Assembly: GCA_003952965.2 (NCBI GenBank)
Contig: CM025852.1
Coordinates: 28,083,009 to 28,147,008, forward strand
Length of the DNA: 64,000 nucleotides
DNA from: Morella rubra
Lineage: Eukaryota > Streptophyta > Magnoliopsida > Fagales > Myricaceae
Direction: 5' to 3'
Positions 56,083-64,000 of the stretch are shown piece by piece. The position numbers were made by a program, and so were the translations under genes. Positions within the stretch are counted from its first letter, which is position 1. Each line of letters opens with the position of its first letter. A model generated the notes under the pieces. That model saw only the letters and a list, made by a program, of their open reading frames with translations. It did no database searches and was not told the origin of the DNA.

Positions 56083-58490
56083 CGAGAAATTTCCGATGTC
56101 TACCTTTTCTTTCTTTTTTTTCATATGCAATTGCGTCAAGCATAATCAAACTTGCAAGTCTAGCTTTTACTCTCAAGTCAATAAGAAAACTCGATCTCGG
56201 ATCCTACTTAAAACATGGATGTCGTGGGAACAAAAGTGGTGCAAGTTCAATCGTATGACATGCTAATTTGGTGTAGTCAACTACAAGGGACTGTCTGCTC
56301 TTTGTGGCGAGTGATCTACTGTTTGACTCTTTTTCTCCTGGATGAAAGTATTATTGGGACATCGCTTTTATGGGGATTGTAAGCTCAAAGTGAAAGAGTT
56401 GCAGAAGTTTATACGAGACGCCATAGTTATTCAGAAAAAAAACTTGGAAACCGTTGCATGTTTTGATGCTTTAATGCATTGCTATTTTTTCCCTAATCCC
56501 GCAGGACCATAGTTTTATTGCATTGCTGTTTTCCTTGATGCTTTTGTGGTAGTTGGAAACACTTTTTCATTTATTTCCTTCTTAAAGTTACTTGGCCAGA
56601 AAACACACTTTATTTCATTTCCTTGTAAAGTATGTGAAAAGAATCAGAGCATCTGTCATTTTTGTATTGAGATTATTATATGCAAACAGACAATATTTAC
56701 ATTCATTTATTTCTCTATAATATATATCATTATAGTAAATGGATAAGACCAATATATATCCCTTCTGGATATTAAATTCACTCAAACCAGAGAAATTGAC
56801 TTCTTCTTTTTGCTTTTTTTTTTCTTTTATCTTCCAATTTTCCTGAGGCTGCCCATTTCCATTTATTGGGCCACAACAAGACCAAGGCCCAAGGACTAAG
56901 TATGAGGCTCAAACATCACAAAAGTTCAGTAGCTTCCCCTATGATACATCTATGGGCTAGGCTGATACTGTAGCTTGAGGCCAAAATTCACGCAGCAATT
57001 TGGTGCAACTGCTGTGTCTCATGCTCTGGTATACTTTAAACAAGGTCTCTGTTACCAAAGCAGACTTAAAGATATACTTAAACAAGGTTGTATTGGAAAA
57101 CGGAAGATGCTCTGGTAAAAATAAAATACGTGCAGAGAAAATCGAAGACAGACGACTGCATTCTGTAGTTCACCAGCCTGCGCTGTCTAAAGAGGGCAAT
57201 GGTATTGATATTCCACCAGAGCAAAGGCTTCACTCTTCCAGTTTGGCGTAGGCAGGGGAGGTTTCAACCAAACAATTTTTAATACAACAGGTGCTTAGCT
57301 TTAAAGTGCACACAGATATTCGCAGATCCCCTGCTTGCTTAGGTAGCAGCCAACACAAACAGTTCAATTCCCGCAATGCGTAGAAGAAATGCACATGGTC
57401 AAGAACAAATGCACATGCATATTAGAGCTTCAACTCGTTGGATATCGAAGAAGAGGCTTCTCTGGTACAGAATAGTATAAATTAATCTGAGAAATCCAAA
57501 TTACAACTTATATAGAAACCCAATTAAGACATCAATAATATTAAAACACTTTAGGGGAAGAATCTATTTCTAAATAGGAAAAGTTAGGGAAGGTGCTACC
57601 TGGTTTCAGACGAACATATACTAATCCACAGCTAATATATCAAATATGGAATATTAAGAAAAGCGAACTCGAGCAATGGCCTCAAATGCTTGCAAAATTT
57701 AAAAAACAACGATCTGAAAAGAAAATTCCGCATTTTCTTTATCCCCGAACTCAGAAGTTTGACAAGCGCAGCAAAACAGTAATTAGGATATCCATCCGGA
57801 TAAGGAAGATGGGGGGAACTGAATAGAATGTCCGGAAGACATTAAGAAATAGAGAGTAATAGAAAGCATCAGCAAATAAAATTTCAACCCCTCAATGACA
57901 CCAAGCACACTAGCCAATTTTTTACCAAAAAACACAGTATCTACTCATAGAGATCTAGGATGAATTGCACTTTTACTAATTGGCATCAATCAGAAAACTT
58001 ATTTGAAGGAGCCGCAGAATGTGTCTGAAATAAATGAAAAATGTCATGGAGATAAAAAAAATAACCAAAATAAAAAGAATGAGCAAGAAAGAGAAAGAAG
58101 CCCTGTGCTGTTAAGGGAAGTTTAAAAACACACATCTAAGCCTGAAGGTTAATAGGTAGAAAATCCAGTATAACCAAAATAAGAGTTCACCATTTATAGA
58201 CCAATATTCTTTATTAAAACTTCGGTTAAAAAAAGGAACTCCAATCCAGTTAGGTCACCAAACCTATATCGTGTCTCTACATAGAAAATTAATCAACAAT
58301 TAAGGTACGGTACCAACATCTACTTCTCTCCCACAAACAAACAGTGATTATGAACAGGAAAACTGATCAAAACAATACCAAAAACTGAAAACACATAAGC
58401 ACAACTCTTTTACATACAGAAAAGATCAATGAATCATGCTGAAGGTCCTGTAACCGAGTTTTGGCGCCAATTCATTATCACCTTTCACGG
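56083..58490. other. Intergenic region before the ARM-repeat gene
   Basis: AT-rich, with scattered T and A runs. No open frame with recognisable motif on either strand. The right end should hold the 3' UTR of the minus-strand ARM gene. Confidence 0.5.
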
Positions 58491-60158
58491 CTAAGGTCTG
58501 GAGAATATGCCTAATATCTTACTACGACCAAGGCTATCCAAGAGCTTCTTGGACCCCTCAATATCCAGCTCAACAAGCTTCTGCAAGTACACACAAGCAC
58601 CTGCAGCAACCATTTGTTTCCTACATTTCTTTGAATGCACAAGTGAGGCCAATACGGAAACAGGGTATTTCTTATCCAAATTCTGAATCAAAGGATCTAA
58701 AAGCTGGACTGCACTCAATATCCCCCTCTCATCCTTCCTGAAAACCTTCCTATTCCCTGCATATAACATCAAAATTGACAAGGCCTTGGCGGCCGCTTCT
58801 TTCTCTTCCACAGCCTTACCATCCAACAGTCTGATCAAAGGAGCAATGCTCCCACATTCACCAATCTCCTTTCGGAATCTTGTGCTGCACCCCAGCTCGT
58901 ATACAGCACGAGCCGCTGCAACTCTCACCCCTAATACGCCACAGTTCAAGACCCCCACAAGCCGCCCTATAAACCCATCTGAAACAACGACTTCGGCGAT
59001 TGTGGGGCACGAGGCCAAGTGCCTCAACAAGTCCACAGCGACTTCGAGACTCTGAACCGTAGGAGTCGAGTCCCAGAAGTTCTTCAAACACTCAACCCCG
59101 CCTTCCTTGAAAACCAAAAGCTTCAAACTTTCATCCTCCGAGACCAAATTGCACAAACACCCAATTGCATTTTCTTGCGCCGATGCAGTCCCTGAGCTCG
59201 CAATCCCCATAAGAACAACGACCCCATTTTCCTCAACAAAATTCTCTCTGACTTCACTGAACACGGCGAGATTTCTCAGGACCCCAGCCGCGAAAGCCTG
59301 CGAACCGGGCGTGCCCGCCTGGCAAATCTCCAGCAGCGACGAAACCCCACCTCGAGACACAATCGCCCTGGCGTTCTCCTTCGAAAAGGTGAGCGCTTGG
59401 AGGGTCACACAAGCTTTCTCCTTCGCGAATCCGCTTCCCAAATCCAAAATACGGAGCAAATGGTTCAAAACCGACAAACCCTCCGCGATTAGCACGTGTT
59501 TGCTACTACCCACCATTGAAATCATAGAGATCGCTGCGACAGCCTTCTCTTTCATCTCCCAGGAGGAAGAACTCGAATCGAGTAGTTGAACGAGCACGAG
59601 AACTATTCCCTGAGCCACAGCGATCACAACGTTCTTATCGTCGGCTTCAAGAAGCCTCAGCAACGAGTCCATTGCGGAGCTCTTCGACTCGGGGCTTCCA
59701 ATCTGCAGCCGAGTTATCAAGCCCCTGGACTCAGCCCGGGCGGCCTCTCTCTTCGACGAGGACGAGCTGCTCGGAGCGACGCCGTCATAGAGAACCCCGC
59801 TCCTGATCAGAATCTCGCTGTCCTTGACGTGACGATCGAGCTTGGCCAGGACGGAGTCGATGTCGCTCTGTGTCCTGAGCTTGCCCTCTGAAAAATTTCG
59901 GGTCTGACACTTCTCGCACAGAGAGACGGCGTCGCTCAAGGTCTGGGAAATGGATTGGAGGAGGTCGAGCGAGAGAGGGATGGACGAGGACGAGTTCGAG
60001 AATTCGGCGAACTCGGTTAGCTGAGATTGGAGTTCGGTGAGCTTGGCTCTGATCAGAGACCATTTTCCTTTGAAGGTCTCCGCGTGTGGGATTCCGTCTA
60101 GAAGCGAAGAGATGAGGTTGTTCGAGAGGATAATTGGGTCGTTTTCAGGAGCTTTCAT
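58491..60158 (-). CDS. ARM-repeat protein, single exon (At5g50900-like)
   Basis: ARM repeats form a superhelix that binds other proteins; plant members of this type lack the U-box and act as adaptors of mostly unknown role. One uninterrupted frame gives 555 residues from the first ATG (MKAPEND; 60156-60158). Residues 1-120 form a helical head. From about 150 to 540 there are roughly nine ARM units, seen as repeats like EKACVTLQALTFSKENA, AFAAGVLRNLAVFSEVR, ENAIGCLCNLVSEDESLK, VAVDLLRHLASCP and EAAAKALSILMLYAGNRK. Most carry the usual small-residue/Leu pattern and a downstream GG or EGG turn. It ends SRSKILGIFSRP-like after a last unit (KKLLDSLGRSK). The lack of introns agrees with its Arabidopsis counterpart as I remember it. 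Confidence 0.9.
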   Translation of the reverse strand: MKAPENDPIILSNNLISSLLDGIPHAETFKGKWSLIRAKLTELQSQLTEFAEFSNSSSSIPLSLDLLQSISQTLSDAVSLCEKCQTRNFSEGKLRTQSDIDSVLAKLDRHVKDSEILIRSGVLYDGVAPSSSSSSKREAARAESRGLITRLQIGSPESKSSAMDSLLRLLEADDKNVVIAVAQGIVLVLVQLLDSSSSSWEMKEKAVAAISMISMVGSSKHVLIAEGLSVLNHLLRILDLGSGFAKEKACVTLQALTFSKENARAIVSRGGVSSLLEICQAGTPGSQAFAAGVLRNLAVFSEVRENFVEENGVVVLMGIASSGTASAQENAIGCLCNLVSEDESLKLLVFKEGGVECLKNFWDSTPTVQSLEVAVDLLRHLASCPTIAEVVVSDGFIGRLVGVLNCGVLGVRVAAARAVYELGCSTRFRKEIGECGSIAPLIRLLDGKAVEEKEAAAKALSILMLYAGNRKVFRKDERGILSAVQLLDPLIQNLDKKYPVSVLASLVHSKKCRKQMVAAGACVYLQKLVELDIEGSKKLLDSLGRSKILGIFSRP

Positions 60159-61151
60159 GGCTGGCGAGCTGCTGAACACACAGAGTGAAATGACCAAAGA
60201 TAAAAGCCAGAAACTTTAGGGTTGAGAGAGAGTGAGGAACAGAGAGGAGTGGGGAATGAGCATCCAGTGTGAAGGGCGTGTTTGGGTAACGACGATGGAG
60301 CAGGACACAGCGAGAAATAGCAGGCAGTACAAGGGGAGACGCGACTTTGGAGCGTGAACGCGGTGACTCATTTATCAGTCTCCTGGCTTTGACTCCAAAA
60401 TTAGGTGGTGGCTTTGCAAATCAAGAGTCTTTTTTTTTGAAATTTTAAATATATTATGAATATTAAAATAAATGAAATTTTTATTGAATTTTAAGAAAAC
60501 ATAGTGAAAAATTTTATTGAATTTTAAGAAAACATAGCGAAAAATTAATTTTATGAAATAGTTACAAAAATGAAGAGAGAGATGATTTTTATATTTATTA
60601 TAATAGAAATATATTATTTAACGAGGAAATAAATGATTTTGAAATGATATTATTGTTATTTTTTAACTAAAATTTTAAGTTAGTTATGTTTGGATTCAAA
60701 AAAATTTGAATAAATAAAAAATTTCTCAATATTTTGAATTTGTAAACACTAGTGTACTCATAATTATTCAAGACTATTATATAGTTAGATGCCTGATTAT
60801 TATTTTTTGTAGTGGTAAGTGTAGATTTTATTAAAGTTAGTAAGAAAGTATGAAAAAAAGATGAATTGATAGATTTTTTTTTAAAAAAAATACAAAATTT
60901 GTAGAAGAAGTATTTTACAAACAAAATTGTGCAGATAGATTTTATGCTTGTGAAAAGCATATTAAAAAAGTATATCAAAAAATTATTTCAGAACAGGCCT
61001 GACTTCTTTAATTACTTGGAAAATATATTCTTGAATTAATCAAATTCTAAACAGCTTAATGATATAATTATTAAATCAATTTCTCGAGAATATTCGTTAA
61101 ATACTTTGAAAACCCAAAGGAGAGGTAACTTCGTCGTGCATTACACGCAAA
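60159..61151. other. 5' flank of the ARM gene and AT-rich spacer
   Basis: The first 200 bases are the promoter and leader of the ARM gene. From 60430 to 61130 the sequence is very AT-rich and holds a two-copy tandem repeat. No gene is supported. Confidence 0.5.
60475..60545. repeat. Two-copy tandem repeat, unit about 34 bp
   Basis: TTTTATTGAATTTTAAGAAA followed by ACATAGTGAAAAA or ACATAGCGAAAAA occurs twice in direct succession, differing by one base and the length of the T run. Confidence 0.85.
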
Positions 61152-61493
61152 ATGAATGGGCGTGGGAGCGGAGAGAGAGTTGGTTTTTCCAGCAAATCGG
61201 AAATTGAGCCGAAAGGCAGTCAGAGACCTCAGTTAAGAGGTCGAGTGGGACCCATCCTTTTCAATAATACGGTGCTTTATGAGGTTAGTGACAGGTCGGA
61301 CAGCGAAGGTTCCCAAGTCCACCGTCGTCCGTATCCCAGAGTTCACAGTTCAAAGAGGACTTCCTCACAGCCCCTTCGGATCCGTCGGATTATAGTAGCG
61401 GAGCTTAAGCGATTGGGCCGTGAGCTAAGTAACTGTCGCTGGTTGTTGCGAGTTATGCGTATGCTTTCTGCTATTGGCCAGCTCGTTACGTGA
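61152..61493 (+). CDS. Hypothetical basic protein, 113 residues
   Basis: An ATG-initiated frame, MNGRGSGERVGF and onward, is rich in Arg and Ser, with VHRRPYPRVHSSKRTSS in the middle and a helical end (LKRLGRELSNCRWLLRV). No family is recognised. Base composition is less AT-rich than the flanks, which favours a real or formerly real gene, perhaps the first exon or a remnant of one. It may also be a chance frame. Confidence 0.28.
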   Translation: MNGRGSGERVGFSSKSEIEPKGSQRPQLRGRVGPILFNNTVLYEVSDRSDSEGSQVHRRPYPRVHSSKRTSSQPLRIRRIIVAELKRLGRELSNCRWLLRVMRMLSAIGQLVT

Positions 61494-61594
61494 CAATTTT
61501 TTAGGACGAAAAGCTAGCGTTACGCATCACTTTTAGTGCCTCCAAATTCGATGACTTAAGTAGAAGAAACCCGCGGGAGTAATTAAAGGCAGGC

Positions 61595-61615
61595 GGGAGC
61601 GGGAGCGGGAGCGGG
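61595..61615 (+). repeat. (GGGAGC)n hexanucleotide repeat with G-quadruplex pattern
   Basis: Four GGG runs (61595-61597, 61601-61603, 61607-61609, 61613-61615) are separated by AGC loops. This is a textbook G3N3 quadruplex-forming pattern on the plus strand, in otherwise AT-rich DNA. Confidence 0.88.
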
Positions 61616-62464
61616 AGATTTGTGGGGCTGGCATTGGGACGGCCATTTTCTTCCTTGTCATCGACGTTACAAATATTATTATGCAAGCACCAACTGGACC
61701 ACCGCTCTTAGACATTCATTCTCAGTGCAAATGGGTGGACTTGTTTAAGAGACCCGTGGTCGATTTTGTAATTCAGACAGAGATATACATACTAACTTTA
61801 TTATAAAATTTATACGGCATTAACTTTTTATAGACAATATTAAATTATATGAAATCTACGTGTTATTTGTTATGCTCATCTCTATTCAAATTGTAAAATA
61901 ATTGCATTACAAATTAAACCATCAGTCATTTTCCCAATAATAAATGAGTAAGCTGCCTGCTAAAGTGACGTGCAATTCTCATTGATCGGCCTTTCTCTTT
62001 TCTTTTCACCCCTTCCAATATTCAAGCGTCATTATCCCAGGCATCTTAAGCACAATCTTGGTTGTGGCTGTGGAGACAAAGTAACCGTCTTCTTTGACAG
62101 ACCATCCAGGCCTCTATGGAGGATTGGAATTTTGCATGTTTAGTTAGCAGGCACAACACACAAGGGGGCCAGTATATATTATATATTGGTAATTAGGATT
62201 TGGGCCAACAGCCTATATATATATATATATGTTCAACGGGATGTGGCGGTTAGCGTGCAAGCGTAGGTGTCAACTTTTATATCAAGTGGTTAAGCACACG
62301 ATGTTGACAACTTACGTACCAAAGCAGGTGGGTTGAATATTTCGTCCCCTTTTTGTAAGGTCAATGCATTACTTAATTGGTGGATATTTTTTTGTGAAAA
62401 TATTTGTTGAGCATTAGCCCAATTCAAATCATGCAAGTGCACCGGCCGCTTAGATGAGTTGACC

Positions 62465-62661
62465 ATCTGTTTGTTTGTAAAATTTTGAGAAGATCAAAAT
62501 TTTAAGGTATTAAATTTGATAAAAAAAGTGAAAAGAGAGATAATTTTTAATATTATATTATAGTAAAAAGTAATGATTTGACGAGAAAAGAGAGATTATA
62601 TTGTAATTTTTTATTGTGTTAAAATTTTAAGAAGTATAAAATTTTGATTTACAAAACAGAT
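62465..62661. mobile_element. MITE-like element with TIRs rich in AAAATTTT
   Basis: The left end ATCTGTTTGTTTGTAAAATT and the complement of the right end, ATCTGTTTTGTAAATC, are imperfect inverted repeats. Both continue with CAAAATTTT words. About 197 bases, no coding capacity; no clear target duplication. Confidence 0.5.
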
Positions 62662-63424
62662 ACTTTGTTTGAGAAGGGAGGGTCATGGGGTATTATTTGT
62701 TAGTCCATCCGAGCCGACCAATCTTGTTAATGGTCGACATTGTATATGAGAAAAATAACATTATGATATCAATTTCTGTCTCTTCTAATGATGTTCTATT
62801 TCTTGAGGCCCGAGGGGTTGATAGCTAATGATCTCTCTGCATGCCATTACACTTTTTCTTTTCAAGAAGGGAACAAAACAAATCATTAATTGGATTTTTA
62901 TGCGATCCGTATCAGTTATATATGGTTCCAATCACATACAAAACGTAGAAGACTCGTTAATTTCAGCCAACTCCTTCGTTTCCAAGTCTTCATTATTGCC
63001 ATAATATTAATGTTGCTCTCAGCAATCCCGAATGGCCAACATGAGTCCTGATCACGGGGCTTTTAACATCAAAGCGACTGCCTTCCGGCGTAAGCTAAAT
63101 CTCCTATTTCGTACCTTTTGGAGAATACGATGAATATAAGACTCAGAGGTGGTTACTATGGACAGCCTTTATGACATTCTCTTTATAGCCATAAGTGTCG
63201 TGTCGAAAATTGTACGTACGTTTGTAAAAATAGTGACCGATGGGATAGGGTTTCACCCAGATCGCATATACTTTTTGTGTTGGATCGTGGATTGGACGTT
63301 TAATTATGTCACACCGCGTAGCACGTACGGTGTTTTTGCAGAACTGTCAATGAGTCATTCCATCCTATCCAACCCTTCGAATGGATCCCACGGGCCGGCG
63401 TTAGTATAGACGGTTGAATAAGGT

Positions 63425-63660
63425 ACCTAAATTTAGAGGTCTCAATTTAAATTTTTTATAATAAAATATTTTTTTGAAAAATTTAATATTAATTTCCAAA
63501 AAGCTTAAATTTAAGAATTATATTAATTGAAAAAACCTATTAAATCTTAATGATTAAAAAAATATCAATTTTCTCCTAAATTTAGAGATTTCAATTTAAA
63601 ATTTTCTTTAATAGTATATTTTTTTAAAAATTAATATTAAGACTTCAAAAACTTAACTTA
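63425..63660. repeat. Diverged direct repeat, unit about 90 bp
   Basis: CCTAAATTTAGAG, TTTCAATTTAAA-like, TATTTTTTT and ATTAATATTAA-like words appear in the same order at about 63425-63512 and 63576-63660. Spacing is about 150 bases. Confidence 0.6.
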
Positions 63661-64000
63661 AACTATTAAATCTCTTTCAATTAAATAATCATTAAATTTT
63701 TACTTTTTGTGCTATTTATAAAGTCTCTTTCAACATATAAAATCTTCTTATTTAAAGATTTTAATTGTAATTAATTCAAATAAATCCTATAAATTATTCT
63801 ACTGGTAGATGTTTAAGACTTCGCTAACAACTAAAAATATATCTTTAAAAGAACTTAACCTTGTTTAAGACAATATTTTTCAAGTACCAAAAATACAGAA
63901 ATTTTTTTTTTCTTATCATTTCTTAATGCTTCTCAATTCTTATCTTTAGTATTAAAACCTAGGTGCTGTTATTCTAAACTTTGTATATTGTATTTGTTTT

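Larger units (their letters stand above)
61616..64000. other. AT-rich terminal intergenic region
   Basis: Contains a short TA run (62213-62230), a MITE-like element, and a duplicated AT-rich segment near the end. A short open frame at about 63158-63409 encodes a hydrophobic peptide without recognisable motif; I do not call it a gene. Confidence 0.5.

Overview
The window is nuclear DNA from a flowering plant, most likely a woody core eudicot. The genes have several short exons with GT-AG introns and sit in AT-rich intergenic DNA. Plant-only families are present (NAC factor, CASP-like protein, MUB ubiquitin-fold protein, NO VEIN-like ATPase), together with LTR and LINE retroelements and MITE-like elements. 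I cannot name the species. One run of exactly 1000 N (4152-5151) marks an assembly gap.

Left part (1-13.4 kb): a MUB-type gene on the minus strand lacking a recognisable last exon; a dinucleotide microsatellite; the first five exons of an RNA pseudouridine synthase 7-like gene that runs into the gap; and about 8 kb of gene-free sequence. Centre-left (13.4-21.7 kb): a NAC083/VNI2-like gene with a broken reading frame; a complete Copia-like element (15118-18910) with two LTRs, PBS, PPT, a 5-bp target duplication and a decayed gag but no pol; and a three-exon gene for a lineage-restricted-looking protein with three ~93-residue repeats and a putative myristoylation signal. Centre (22.1-30.3 kb): a large NO VEIN/sacsin-like gene on the minus strand carrying five one-base frameshifts, then a LINE ORF1 remnant. 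Right part (33.3-60.2 kb): a run of clean genes: a CDK-like kinase with an MGC N-terminus (minus), a small two-exon membrane-protein candidate (plus), UBC27 (minus), an Atos/FAM214-like gene (plus, with one GC-AG intron), a CASP-like gene (plus) and a single-exon ARM-repeat gene (minus). The last 4 kb hold low-complexity repeats, a G-quadruplex-type hexanucleotide repeat and a MITE-like element.

These are independent housekeeping and regulatory genes, not one pathway. The order kinase - UBC27 - ARM protein, together with the pseudouridine synthase, recalls (from memory) the Arabidopsis chromosome 5 segment At5g50860-At5g51140, so this is probably an ancestral gene block interrupted by transposons. 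No strong case for a wholly new multi-gene system was found. The most novel items are the triple-repeat protein, the small membrane protein and the gag-only retroelement.
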